64,000 nt of DNA from positions 58,769 through 122,768 of the forward strand of contig JAWKHI010000020.1 in NCBI GenBank assembly GCA_041394885.1, read 5' to 3'. The position numbers were made by a program, and so were the translations under genes. Shown piece by piece: positions 17,173 to 30,348 of the stretch. This DNA comes from DSOI01 sp041394885. Its GTDB lineage: Bacteria; Acidobacteriota; Terriglobia; Bryobacterales; Bryobacteraceae. The notes under the pieces were generated by a model, which had not been told where the DNA came from, made no database searches, and saw nothing but the letters and a program-made list of their open reading frames with translations. Positions within the stretch are counted from its first letter, which is position 1. Each line of letters begins with the position of its first letter.

Positions 17173-18966
17173 TTGTTCCAGGAGCTGCAATTTCACTTGG
17201 ACTACCTATGGACGGCCGTTGGGGATTGGCTGGCTTGGGTGGTGTCGTTGATGCTGCCTTGGCTGCTGGGCTGGCTCCTGCTGAGCGGGGCCGACGACCT
17301 GGTGCTGCTCGGCGCCTTTCTGTTGACGTCGCGGGCGGCTGCGGCGCCGACGGCGCGGCAATTGGAGTCGGCGCGTCGAAAACACATTGCGATCTTCGTG
17401 CCGTGCTGGCGGGAGGACGCGGTGATTGCCTCGATGCTAAGGCACAATCTCGGCGCATCGCGATACCGCGAGCTGGTCTTTTTCGTGGGGGTGTACCCGA
17501 ACGACCGTTTGACGATGGAGGCGGTGGGAGCGGTGGCGTCCGAAGACGGGCGGGTGCGCATGGCGGTGTGTCCGCGGCCGGGCCCGACATCGAAGGCCGA
17601 CTGCCTGAATGCCATCCATGGGCGGATGCGGGAATACGAGGCGGAAAGCGGGCTTCGATTCGAATTGGTAGTGGTGCACGACGCCGAAGACCTGATTCAT
17701 CCCGATGAGTTGAGCTGGCTCAACTACTACGGGGACTCTTACGCGATGATCCAATTACCGGTGCTGGCGCTGCCGACGCCGTGGCATCGGATGACGCATG
17801 GGATCTACTGCGACGATTTTGCGCAGTTCCACACGATCGAACTGCCGGCGCGGTGCCGGTTGGGGGGATTTCTTCCGTCGGCGGGAGTGGGGACGGCGTA
17901 TCATCGTGCCGCGCTCGAGCGGATGGCGGAAGAGAGCGAGACGTTGTTCGATCCGGGGAGCTTGACTGAGGACTACGAATTGGGGTTGCGGCTGCACCGG
18001 ATGGGCGCACGGCAGTTGTTCCTGCCGATTTGCGTGGTGGACGGCGCGCCGGTGGCGACGCGGGAGTACTTCCCGCAGCGGTTTGGAGCGGCGTTGCGGC
18101 AGCGGACGCGGTGGAGCACGGGGATCGTGTGGCAGGCGTGGGAGCGGCACGGGTGGGGCACGGGATGGGAGCGGTACTGGTTTTGGCGCGACCGGAAGGG
18201 GCTCATTGGGCATCCGGTGAGCTTGCTCGCGGCGGGAGTGGGCGCGTATGCGGCGGCGCGGTGGGTGTCGGGTGCGGGCGAAGCCTGGCCGCCGGATTCG
18301 TGGGCGGCGGCGTTGATGCCGCTGACGGCGCTGCTCGGAGGCGTGCAAGTGGCGATGCGGGTTGTGTCGGCGGGCCGGATCTACGGGTGGGGCTTCGGGG
18401 CCTTGGCGCCGTTGCGGCTGCTACTGGGGCACGTGTTGAACACGCTCTCGGTGGGCAAGGCTTGCGCGGACTACCTAGGTGGCCGGTGGAGCGGGCGGGC
18501 GGTGGCGTGGCGCAAGACCGACCACCACTATCCGGGAACGACGGCGCTGGCGGCGCATCGGCGCAAAGTGGGCGAAATCCTGACGGGACTGGGATATCTG
18601 GAGGAACGGGTGCTGCGGGAAGCGCTCGAGAGCAAGCCGGATGGCGTGATGCTGGGGCGGCATCTGGTGGAAGGGGGTCTGGTGACGGAGCGGCAGCTCT
18701 ACGAAGCGCTGAGCGTGCAGGCGGCGGTGCCCCTGGGGCAGGGCGAGCGGGCCGAGCCGGCGATGGCGCGGACGCTGCCGCTGAGTGTCATTCGCGGGCG
18801 GCGGGTGGTGCCGCTGTGCGTGGAGCGAGGGTCGATGATCGTGGCGACGCCGGAGGTGCCCGATGACCGGATTGGCCGTGAGTTGCAGGGATGGACGCGG
18901 TTGCCGGTGCGCTTCCGGCTGGTGACACCTGGAGAATTCGAGCGGATCTGCGAACAAATGCTGTGA
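17173..18966 (+). CDS. NfrB-like membrane glycosyltransferase with C-terminal MshEN domain
   Basis: The 597-aa protein has two N-terminal TM helices (about 12-50), a GT2 domain (about 70-320) with the processive-synthase signature set (HDAED, SLTEDYE, RQRTRW as QxxRW), further TM helices (about 345-425), and a C-terminal MshEN-type domain (about 470-597) with MLGRHLVEGGLVTERQLYEAL. This is the architecture of NfrB, the inner-membrane phage-N4 adsorption protein that in E. coli makes a surface polysaccharide under c-di-GMP control through the same domain. The first residue of the c-di-GMP motif is Met rather than Arg/Lys, so binding is not certain. The start is a TTG; an ATG 7 nt upstream is in a different frame. 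No NfrA partner is seen next to it. Confidence 0.83.
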   Translation: MFQELQFHLDYLWTAVGDWLAWVVSLMLPWLLGWLLLSGADDLVLLGAFLLTSRAAAAPTARQLESARRKHIAIFVPCWREDAVIASMLRHNLGASRYRELVFFVGVYPNDRLTMEAVGAVASEDGRVRMAVCPRPGPTSKADCLNAIHGRMREYEAESGLRFELVVVHDAEDLIHPDELSWLNYYGDSYAMIQLPVLALPTPWHRMTHGIYCDDFAQFHTIELPARCRLGGFLPSAGVGTAYHRAALERMAEESETLFDPGSLTEDYELGLRLHRMGARQLFLPICVVDGAPVATREYFPQRFGAALRQRTRWSTGIVWQAWERHGWGTGWERYWFWRDRKGLIGHPVSLLAAGVGAYAAARWVSGAGEAWPPDSWAAALMPLTALLGGVQVAMRVVSAGRIYGWGFGALAPLRLLLGHVLNTLSVGKACADYLGGRWSGRAVAWRKTDHHYPGTTALAAHRRKVGEILTGLGYLEERVLREALESKPDGVMLGRHLVEGGLVTERQLYEALSVQAAVPLGQGERAEPAMARTLPLSVIRGRRVVPLCVERGSMIVATPEVPDDRIGRELQGWTRLPVRFRLVTPGEFERICEQML

Positions 18967-19590
18967 CGGATTGAGCCGCGCGCATGGCTGGGAGGGGGGC
19001 GGAGAAAAAAATTCACGCAGACGACACTTTTTTCGGTAGCACCACTTGCGCAGTGGTACGGTGTGCTGGTAATCTCAGAGAGTTGCCGGTGCACAGAGCT
19101 GAAAGGCGGCAAGCGGCAGAGAGAAAGCAAGGTGGACCGAAAAAAGCCTTGCAAACCTCATCCAAGCTTGATAAGATTGCAGATGGCAACAAGCTTTCTC
19201 GGGTCGGGCGTTCGCGTCCACGCCACTGTTTGACAGGAGGCGATTCACCCGAGACGGTAGGTCCCGCAGGTATTTGACCCTCAGGGAACCCCCGGCCCCC
19301 GCATCCTTCGCAAGAAGGTCATGTGCGTCCCTGGTTGCATTGAATGTCTTGGCAACCGGGTTGAGATAGAGTCAGGGGATAAGGCAACAAGTTTCGAGGC
19401 CGGCAGTATGCTGGACTTCGTTGTGGAAGGCGAGTCGCGCAAGCGGTAAGCGGACCTTGGCGATAGACAGCGGCTGCGCAGATGTTTGAAAATCTGGTTG
19501 GATGCAATAGTGAATTCGTCAAACTTTGGGTTCAGCGGGATCACGTACAGGGCTGAAGATTTCCACTTCAGTCCGACAAACTCTACCATT
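18967..19590 (+). other. rRNA operon promoter and leader region
   Basis: No protein gene. The region holds the rRNA promoter at 19149-19177 and a leader of about 400 nt before 16S. A boxA-like antitermination sequence (GATGTTTGAAAATCTG, 19481-19496) is in the leader, resembling the clearer one in the 16S-23S spacer. Confidence 0.6.
19149..19177 (+). promoter_or_regulatory. Sigma-70 promoter of the rRNA operon
   Basis: TTGCAA (19149-19154) and TAAGAT (19172-19177) with a 17-nt spacer, preceded by an A-tract (GACCGAAAAAAGCC) that could act as an UP element. Confidence 0.65.
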
Positions 19591-21092
<1,502 letters not shown>

Positions 21093-21328
21093 AGAGCGTG
21101 GGTCGAGTCACTGAAGTTTCCGGAAGCGCATGATATGTACCGTGCGCGGAAGGGATACCGAATCCAAGCGCAGCAGTAACGCGCAAAGGTACGGACAGTA
21201 AGTGGCAGCCGTTCGACTCCATGTACGATCTCGCAACTCTGCCTGAGGTTTGACCTCACTAGGCGGCCGGCCTGGCGCCGGCTGCCGCATCCAACTGGCC
21301 TCGATTAATTTTCGCTCGAGCGGAGCAT

Positions 21329-21404
21329 GGGGCTGTAGCTCAGCTGGGAGAGCGCCTGATTTGCATTCAGGAGGTCGTCGGTTCGATCCCGATCAGCTCC
21401 ACCA
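21329..21404 (+). tRNA. tRNA-Ala (UGC)
   Basis: Cloverleaf with acceptor GGGGCTG/CAGCTCC, D-arm TAGCTCAGCTGGGAGAGC, anticodon stem CTGA/TCAG with loop TTTGCAT (anticodon TGC), T-arm GGTTCGATCCC and encoded CCA. It lies in the 16S-23S spacer and precedes tRNA-Ile. Confidence 0.97.
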
Positions 21405-21452
21405 GCCCAAGTGACGGGCCCCGCCTTCCTGAATGACGGAAAGGCGCCATGC

Positions 21453-21529
<77 letters not shown>

Positions 21530-21632
21530 CCCAAGGCGAGCGAGAGTGAAGGTGAATGAGTTCAGCGATCGGCTGTCCGGTACGAGCGTGCAAGCGCTGG
21601 TAGGGGGCAGCCGGGTGCTGAAACACTCGAAT

Positions 21633-21649
21633 CGATCTTTGAAAACTGA
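21633..21649 (+). promoter_or_regulatory. boxA-like antitermination site in the 16S-23S spacer
   Basis: CGATCTTTGAAAACTGA resembles the bacterial boxA sequence recognised by NusB/NusE, in the usual place before 23S. Confidence 0.5.
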
Positions 21650-21816
21650 ATATTTGACGGGCATAATAGCAAGCAAATTTGTAGCGCCTAAGAAGAAACC
21701 TGAATGGCGGCCCTCTTGTTAGTTCCTTGGGGGTTGTCAAGACGGATAAGCGCCTGCATGCAAGTATTGGTGCAGCGCTTGATGGGATAGTGCTCAGTGG
21801 CTTGAGTCCATTTTAT

Positions 21817-24740
<2,924 letters not shown>

Positions 24741-24858
24741 TAAAATGAACTCTTTCCACTGAGCAGCGCTGCAAAACAGCTTGCTGCACCCGTCAAATAT
24801 TCGCTCCGCCTGACGGCGCAGCTCATCCCGAATCGGGATGGGCCAGTGCGAAAACAGG

Positions 24859-24976
24859 TTTGGGCGACCATAGCGAAGGGGTCCCACCCGTTCCCATCCC
24901 GAACACGGTAGTTAAGCCCTTCAGCCCCGATGGTACTGCATGCGCGAGTGTGTGGGAGAGTAGGACGTCGCCCGAT
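24859..24976 (+). rRNA. rrf: 5S ribosomal RNA
   Basis: About 118 nt; helix I forms from TTGGGCGAC and GTCGCCCGA, and the core contains CCCGTTCCCATCCCGAACACGG and GATGGTACTGC. Third rRNA of the operon. Confidence 0.93.
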
Positions 24977-24985
24977 TCAAGATCC

Positions 24986-25013
24986 AAAGCCCCGGTAACC
25001 GCCGGGGCTTTTG
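24986..25013 (+). terminator. Intrinsic terminator of the rRNA operon
   Basis: Hairpin AAAGCCCCGG-taacc-CCGGGGCTTTT ten bases after 5S, followed by T-rich sequence. Confidence 0.85.
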
Positions 25014-25070
25014 CTTTGCGCGCGTGCATGATGATCGTGGCCCGTGCGAGTCCTCTTCGGGAGGACATTC

Positions 25071-25232
25071 GTGAAGAAATTGCTTTCGATTTGCAGCGTC
25101 GTTGCTGTCGATCCCGGGTGCCTTTTTCCTGAGCGGGTGATTGCTCGGAGGTGTGGGATGGTCAGTTCGGCGGTTCACCTCCAGGGGAACACGCGCAAAG
25201 CGGACTCGCTCCGGCGCCCGGTTTGGAGGTGA
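25071..25232 (+). CDS. Doubtful short frame resembling a lipoprotein start
   Basis: A GTG codon preceded by a strong GGGAGGA ribosome-binding site opens a 53-codon frame MKKLLSICSVVAV..., which looks like the beginning of a signal peptide. After about 18 residues it turns into Arg-rich sequence without protein character, so it may be a frameshifted remnant. The rest of the 25014-25252 gap holds nothing that I recognise. Confidence 0.22.
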   Translation: MKKLLSICSVVAVDPGCLFPERVIARRCGMVSSAVHLQGNTRKADSLRRPVWR

Positions 25233-25252
25233 GTCCCCCCGCGTGGGCCCGT

Positions 25253-25639
25253 CTAGTCTCTTTCGTCCCTTTTGACCTGTGCACGGCGTCTACCCTCCTG
25301 GAGGTTGGCCTTTGCCTTGGCGCGCGCGGCTTCCGAGATTTCGATCCGGTTCTGGATGGACTTGGCGCCGGCGAGTCTGGCCAGGCGCGTGGCGACGCCT
25401 TTGCGCTGGATGATGGCTGTTTTTCCCTCAATGATGGCGACACCGTTTTCGACGCGTACCTGGAAGTGGTCCGCGTTGATCTTCGACTTGGCGAATCGTG
25501 CACGGATATTGGCAGCCAGGGCCTGATCGTTGGCCGGTGCGGCCGGAATGGCTTTGCGCTGGGCGGGGCTGGCGAGGGCGAGACAGGTCAGCGGGATGAG
25601 GGTGGACAGTAGTCCGCGAATGGTCCGGTTGAGATTCAT
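25253..25639 (-). CDS. BON-domain periplasmic protein
   Basis: A 128-aa exported protein: signal peptide (NRTIRGLLSTLIPLTCLALASPAQ), then a BON domain (DQALAANIRARFAKSKINADHFQVRVENGVAIIEG is its alternating pattern, about residues 38-100) and a basic tail. BON domains are small membrane- or ligand-binding modules of OsmY-like proteins. The ATG at 25639 overlaps the stop of the upstream gene as ATGA, so translation is coupled to it. Confidence 0.75.
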   Translation of the reverse strand: MNLNRTIRGLLSTLIPLTCLALASPAQRKAIPAAPANDQALAANIRARFAKSKINADHFQVRVENGVAIIEGKTAIIQRKGVATRLARLAGAKSIQNRIEISEAARAKAKANLQEGRRRAQVKRDERD

Positions 25640-27093
25640 GAACATTGTAGTGCGGGACGGCGGCGGGGATTCGCATAGGAAATGGGTCGCCGCCAGGCAT
25701 GGACGAGCGGGCCCCCGATTTCACGGATGCGGAGGTGCAAGTCCATCTTCGGGCGGAGGCCTTGTGCATTGGCGAGCCCCCAGGTGGCTGCCAGGGCGAC
25801 AAGCGGGGCGAGGTGGCCGAAGCTGTCGCCGGAATAGAGCCGGTTCAGGGCGAGTGCCAACTGATCGTAGAAGCGGCGGGCGGCGAACTGGGAAAATACT
25901 ACGCCGACCTTGGAAGGAGCGGCGATGCTCATGCGGTGAGCGGATTCGGCCATCAACCGGACGAGGTTCAGGATTCGGTTTTCGCCGGAGAGCAGAGATC
26001 GAAAGTGGCGGGGAAGGTCGGACATGGCGCGAATGATGCGGCCGCGATCGCAGATGGGATAGTTGCGAATCCAATCCACGTTTCCGGCGGCGAGGATTCG
26101 CTGATGGGCGTACCGGAGCCTTGACCGTAGGGGGCGGGAGGCCCAACGGAGGGCGGAGCGAATGGGAGTGGGATCCAGGACGTCATAGCCGTAGCAATGG
26201 GCTGATCGGGCGAGGACGGGCCGCATGGCGGAGTAGACGAGCATGGACCATGCGCGACCACGGGAAGCGAATCGGCGGACGTCGAGGAAATAGTGGAAGG
26301 GCACAAAGGTGCGAAGGGCGTACTGGACAGCGAACATGGTGTGGTGCATGATCCGGGAAAATGACGCCGAGTGGGGCGCGGGAAGGTTACACCAGGCTGG
26401 GGCGGCGGAGGGATCGAGGGCGATGAGCCAGGTGAGGGAGAGGTCGCCGCTGGTTTCAGGAAGGGAAATGGCTGTGCGATGCCGATCGAGGACGGAGCGC
26501 ACGACGGGGCCGAGCGCCTCCTGGGCCGGGAAGGCGTGGGTGAAGGAGTAGCGCATGCCCCACGGAGCAGCGGGCTGGGGGTTGCCGCGATGAACGAGGG
26601 GGCCGGCGGCAAGGGTGAGGCATTGCAGGCGCCCGGGGTCACCGAAGTAGATGGCGCCGGAGGGATCGAACTGAACAGGGGGGAACATGTCCTTGCGGGG
26701 CGCGCGGCGTCCTGAAAACGGGACATGCACGGCGATACGGATCTCCGGGGGGAGCTCTTCGGCGGAGCCGGGCAGGAGCGTGAGCACGCGGGCGCGGAGG
26801 GCCTGATTGAGGATGTCCTCGATTTGGCAGGCGTAGCCAGCGAGTTTGGCGCGCAGGGAGACGGAGGTATCGCACCCGCCGTTGGACACGGTGACTCGAG
26901 CGAGAGAGGTGGCATCCGGGAACCTCGAAATGGTTACGGTTTTGTCCACGTCGGCGGGGAGGCGGAGGCCAAATTCGCCGTGCAGACGGCCGGCGGGGGT
27001 CTCGCGCAGCCAGTAGATGTCGAAGCCAACGCGGACCTGGCGTCGCGTGGCTACTTCGTTGCATGATACAGGAAATTTCTCCTCGGTGAACAT
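25636..27093 (-). CDS. Uncharacterised 485-aa protein
   Basis: No named family is recognised and there is no signal peptide or clear TM helix. The composition is that of a real globular protein. It has an N-terminal beta-rich part (VRVGFDIYWLRETPAGRLHGEF...), a middle containing a HTFPAQEAL-type block and several aromatic helices (SRIMHHTMFAVQYALRTFVPFHYF), and a mostly helical basic C-terminus. The stop forms an ATGA overlap with the BON gene. A TACAAT hexamer ends 6 nt before the ATG, with no ribosome-binding site, suggesting leaderless transcription from an AT-rich island. Confidence 0.6.
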   Translation of the reverse strand: MFTEEKFPVSCNEVATRRQVRVGFDIYWLRETPAGRLHGEFGLRLPADVDKTVTISRFPDATSLARVTVSNGGCDTSVSLRAKLAGYACQIEDILNQALRARVLTLLPGSAEELPPEIRIAVHVPFSGRRAPRKDMFPPVQFDPSGAIYFGDPGRLQCLTLAAGPLVHRGNPQPAAPWGMRYSFTHAFPAQEALGPVVRSVLDRHRTAISLPETSGDLSLTWLIALDPSAAPAWCNLPAPHSASFSRIMHHTMFAVQYALRTFVPFHYFLDVRRFASRGRAWSMLVYSAMRPVLARSAHCYGYDVLDPTPIRSALRWASRPLRSRLRYAHQRILAAGNVDWIRNYPICDRGRIIRAMSDLPRHFRSLLSGENRILNLVRLMAESAHRMSIAAPSKVGVVFSQFAARRFYDQLALALNRLYSGDSFGHLAPLVALAATWGLANAQGLRPKMDLHLRIREIGGPLVHAWRRPISYANPRRRPALQCS

Positions 27094-27099
27094 GCCTCG

Positions 27100-27105
27100 A
27101 TTGTA
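27100..27105 (-). promoter_or_regulatory. -10 element TACAAT, leaderless-type
   Basis: TACAAT on the minus strand lies 6 nt before the ATG of the 485-aa gene. The surrounding 27100-27185 is markedly AT-rich for this genome and contains a second TATAAT at 27169-27164 (minus strand). Confidence 0.42.
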
Positions 27106-27164
27106 TCTTGCCGATGCAAGAAAAAGCCGTTCAATGAGTACTGAATCATCGCAGTATATCGCGA

Positions 27165-27437
27165 TTATAGTATTTGTTTTGTTACCAATGTGGCGCGGGT
27201 GCGGAGTGTGCGAATCCGTTGTGAACGGGTTTGTGCCAGGTAGGCGTTGACGTGGACGAGGGAGCCGAACAGTCCCTGGAAGCCGGGGTGGAGACGGGAG
27301 GGGGCGGGGCGGGTTCGATGGAAATCCCGTGCGGTGAACAGGCCGGCCGCGGCGATGACGGCGACGCCCATGGGCCGGTATTCATGCGTGCCGGCGCACC
27401 ATGCGGTATCACGGTCCAGCCAGAGAGCGAATCCCAT
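27165..27437 (-). CDS. Small uncharacterised protein
   Basis: A 90-aa frame starting MGFALWLDRDTAWCAGTHEY, with a short hydrophobic stretch (MGVAVIAAAGLF) and a basic C-terminus. Its composition (Trp, Tyr, His spread evenly) looks coding, and the stop falls in the AT-rich promoter island of the downstream gene. No family recognised; it could be spurious. Confidence 0.35.
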   Translation of the reverse strand: MGFALWLDRDTAWCAGTHEYRPMGVAVIAAAGLFTARDFHRTRPAPSRLHPGFQGLFGSLVHVNAYLAQTRSQRIRTLRTRATLVTKQIL

Positions 27438-27807
27438 CGGTTTCAGGCCTCGGCGCGGCAACGGCGCCGGATGGGGCGGGACGGCGGCGGTATCGGGACG
27501 GAGTGGACGGGAGGGCCGGAGGCTGGTGGCGCGGCGCGCCGGACTGCAAGTAGCATCAGGGTTTCCCTTATCATGGCATGGTGCCGGTAGATCGCGGGGC
27601 TGCACTGTCGGCGGTACGCATCGTTCGGCCCCAGGCTGGAGAAGAAGTAGAGGCAATTGTCACGAAATCAAGAGCGACGTTTCCCCGCATCATTCCGAAT
27701 ATCACGGAGCCGCAATGTCACGGAGCGAAGCCCGTGAGTTGTGCGCACGGCAATCCGCGGATCGGGTAAGATGCGCTTGGCGAGGAAACGTCAGGAGAGG
27801 AGGCTCT
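27438..27807. other. Gap without a recognised gene
   Basis: Several frames are open here but none has convincing composition. The GNAT frame extends into this region, yet its strong ribosome-binding site (GGAGAGGAGG at about 27793-27802) marks the true start at 27808. A TAAGAT hexamer near 27767 might be its -10. Confidence 0.4.
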
Positions 27808-28344
27808 ATGAATTCGAAGCCGCACGCAGGCGGGGTGGGCATCGGTGTTCGGCTAGAAAGCCCGTCGAGCCAGGGGGAGCATCAAGCGGTCCGGTCCGTG
27901 ATCCAGGCGGCCTTCGTTGGTGACGAGGAGGCGAATCTCGTGGAACAGCTTCGGGGCGAATATGCGTTGCTTTCGTTGGTGGCAGAGCGCGATTCGGAGA
28001 TCATTGGGCATGCGTTGTTCAGCAGGATGTGGATACAGACCCCGGCAGAGCGTATCTCCGCGGTGGCGCTGGCGCCGCTAGCGATTCGTCCCGGGCATCA
28101 GCGACAGGGAACCGGAGGGCGCCTGATCCGGGAGGGACTCGCGATGCTGCGGCGCGGGGGCGAACGGATTGTCATCGTGGTGGGCCATCCGGGCTACTAC
28201 CCGCGATTCGGGTTTTCGAGCGAGAAGGTGCGGCTACTGGAATCTCCGTTTTCCCGCGAGGCTTTCATGGGGCTGGAACTGGCCGACGGCGCACTTGCCG
28301 GCGTGCAGGGAGCGGTGGTTTATCCTCCCCCGTTCGGATTGTGA
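27808..28344 (+). CDS. GNAT family N-acetyltransferase
   Basis: A 178-aa acetyl-CoA-dependent acetyltransferase. The central GNAT motif is RPGHQRQGTGGRLIREG (Q/RxxGxG) preceded by the beta strand VALAPLAIRP, with GHPGYYPRFGF in the C-terminal half, a pattern typical of YhbS-like members. Substrate unknown. Start chosen by the strong AGGAGAGGAGG ribosome-binding site. Confidence 0.85.
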   Translation: MNSKPHAGGVGIGVRLESPSSQGEHQAVRSVIQAAFVGDEEANLVEQLRGEYALLSLVAERDSEIIGHALFSRMWIQTPAERISAVALAPLAIRPGHQRQGTGGRLIREGLAMLRRGGERIVIVVGHPGYYPRFGFSSEKVRLLESPFSREAFMGLELADGALAGVQGAVVYPPPFGL

Positions 28345-28362
28345 GGGGGGCGGTTGGGGATC

Positions 28363-28398
28363 TGCGCCCGCAGGCGAGGCGCGAGGCCTCCGGGCGCA
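28363..28398 (+). terminator. Hairpin after the GNAT gene
   Basis: TGCGCCCG and CGGGCGCA form a stem with a further AGGC/GCCT inner stem, 18 nt after the stop codon. There is no T-run, so it may be a weak or factor-assisted terminator. The rest of the 28345-28546 gap is featureless. Confidence 0.35.
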
Positions 28399-28546
28399 AA
28401 CCCCCGCCGCCCAAAGGGTTGCGGCGGCACGGGGCCGTCTGCTTCGCTCCATTTCGTCATGGATGACCCGCATCCATCTTCCTCACCGCGCCTCGCATCC
28501 GGCCCCGTGGCGCTCGCAACGCGGCCTGCGCGACTCTAGACACGGG

Positions 28547-29257
28547 CTAGGGAAGATTGCGCAGGATCCGTTTCGCTTCTTTGAGATCGGGGAATTCCTT
28601 TTCGGCCCGTTTGAACTCTGGGGTATGGATGCAGCGGCGGGCGCCGTTGTGCTCGACGGGATACCGGAGGTGGAGCATTTCGTGATAGAGGACGTATTCG
28701 ACGGCGAGGATGGGGACCTCGGGGCGGTCGAGGACGCGGCTGATGACGATGGCGTTGTGGGAGGGATCGTAGTGACCGAGGAGGGTGCGAGAGGGGCGGC
28801 GGCTCCAGCCGAGCTGAGGGCGGGGCATTAGGCCGTGGAAGAAGCGAAGGTTGAGGTCGTCGAAGATGGGGTCCAGGTGGTAGGCGTCGCCTTGCGGACC
28901 GCTGACGTATTTCCGGCCGCGTTCGAGGCGGAGAGTCTGGATCTGGCGGCGGACATCGGCGCGGAGCAGCCATCGCCGGTACTGATGGGAATGGATGGCG
29001 GAGATGGTTTTGCGGAAGAGTTTGCCGAGGAGTATGTTGGCGAGGGCTTCCTGAATGGGAGCTGGGGCGGAGCGAAGCACGTCGGAGATGCTGACTTCGA
29101 GGCGGCCATCGCGGAGGCGGATGGAAGAGTTGGCGTTGGCGAAGGGCTTAAAATTGACCTGAAGTTTGGGGAGTGGGGCGGCGGGGCGCATCTGGCGAAA
29201 TACGCGAGCGTATATCTCTTCCGTGGTTTCGAAGAGGAGGGCGCTCTGGACTTGCAT
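28547..29257 (-). CDS. SprT-like zinc metalloprotein
   Basis: A 236-aa protein with a zincin motif HEMLH (about residues 193-197) and, downstream, HTPEFKRAEKEFP. Upstream blocks LNLRFFHGLMPRPQLGWS and LGHYDPSHNAIVIS match SprT-like/YgjP-type metallopeptidases. No signal peptide, so it is cytoplasmic. The N-terminal 110 residues are mostly helical and without a recognised match. Divergent from fabH. Confidence 0.8.
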   Translation of the reverse strand: MQVQSALLFETTEEIYARVFRQMRPAAPLPKLQVNFKPFANANSSIRLRDGRLEVSISDVLRSAPAPIQEALANILLGKLFRKTISAIHSHQYRRWLLRADVRRQIQTLRLERGRKYVSGPQGDAYHLDPIFDDLNLRFFHGLMPRPQLGWSRRPSRTLLGHYDPSHNAIVISRVLDRPEVPILAVEYVLYHEMLHLRYPVEHNGARRCIHTPEFKRAEKEFPDLKEAKRILRNLP

Positions 29258-29292
29258 CCCTTGGAGACTTTACCATAAACGTTTCGCCTCCT

Positions 29293-30303
29293 ATGCCAAA
29301 CGGTCAACGATTGAACGCCAAGATCACCGCGCTCGGGACGTATGTGCCGCCGGGCCTGCTGACGAATTTCGATCTCGAGAAGATGGTGGAGACCACCAAC
29401 GAGTGGATCCTCGAGCGGACGGGGATCACGGAGCGGCACATTGCCGGGCCGGAGGTTGCGACGTCGGACATGGCGATCGAGGCGGCGAAGTCGGCGATCG
29501 CGCAGCGGGGGATCGAGGCTGGAGAACTGGATGCGATCCTATGCTGCACGGTAACGCCGGACATGCTGTTCCCGTCGACGGCGTGCCTGGTGCAGAACTG
29601 GATCTGAGCGAAGCGGGCCTGGGGTTTCGATCTGGTGGCGGCGTGCTCGGGCTTCGTGTACGGGCTGACGACGGCGGCGCACATGGTGCATTGCGGCACG
29701 CACAAGAAGGTGATGGTGATCGGCGCGGACACGATGTCGCGGATCATCGACTACACCGACCGCGCGACGTGCGTGATTTTCGGCGACGGAGCGGGCGCCA
29801 TGATCGTGGAACCGGCGGAGGAAGACGAAGAAGGGTTTCTCGGATTCCAGAATGTGCTGGACGGATCCGGTTGCGACCATTTGAAGATGCCCGCGGGCGG
29901 AAGCCGGCTGCCGGCGTCGCACGAGACGGTGGACGCACGGCAGCACTACGTGCATCAAGAAGGCCAGCCGGTATTCAAGTACGCGGTGCGGCAGATGGAA
30001 GACATGACACGGAAGCTGCTGGACCGGCATGGAGTCCACTCCGACGAAGTGTTGCTGATTCCGCATCAGGCGAACCGGCGGATTATTTCGGCGACGGCGG
30101 AAAAGTTAGGCATCCCTTGCGAGCGCGTGGTGATCAATATCGACAAGTTCGGCAATACGACCGCGGCGACGATTCCGCTTGCGACCGGGGATGCGCTGTC
30201 GAGCGGTAAGCTGAAGAAAGGCGATTTGGTCCTGTTCGCCGCCGTTGGCGCCGGGTTTACGTCGGGCGCGAACCTGTGGCGTTGGACGATGGACGGCGTG
30301 TAG
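29293..30303 (+). pseudogene. fabH: 3-oxoacyl-ACP synthase III (fabH) interrupted by an in-frame TGA
   Basis: FabH condenses acetyl-CoA with malonyl-ACP to start fatty-acid synthesis. The reading frame is otherwise complete (337 codons) and homologous throughout: ALGTYVPP, NEWILERTGI at the start, catalytic Cys118 (AACSGF), His258 (IPHQANRR) and Asn288 (FGNTTAATI). Codon 105 (29605-29607) is TGA in the block usually read QNxIGAK, where Gly is expected; a GGA-to-TGA change explains it. The frame is not shifted. It is either a nonsense mutation, a sequencing error, or read-through. The nearest in-frame restart, GTG at 29635, would lack a third of the enzyme. Whether another fabH exists elsewhere is unknown. 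Confidence 0.85.
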
Positions 30304-30348
30304 CGTTGGGGCGGCCTAAAGCCGGCTGCCAGTGTCGAGCTTGCCCAC

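Noticed and set aside
15923..17590. 555-codon minus-strand frame covering the phosphoesterase
   Set aside because: Almost entirely Pro/Ser/Thr-rich shadow of the phosphoesterase in another frame; only its last part is mentioned as a possible remnant.
19281..19589. 102-codon minus-strand frame just upstream of 16S
   Set aside because: It lies in the rRNA leader between the promoter and 16S, has no start signal, and is best explained as leader sequence.
29605..29607. TGA in fabH as selenocysteine codon
   Set aside because: The position is a conserved Gly, not Cys, and no bacterial SECIS-like hairpin directly downstream is evident.
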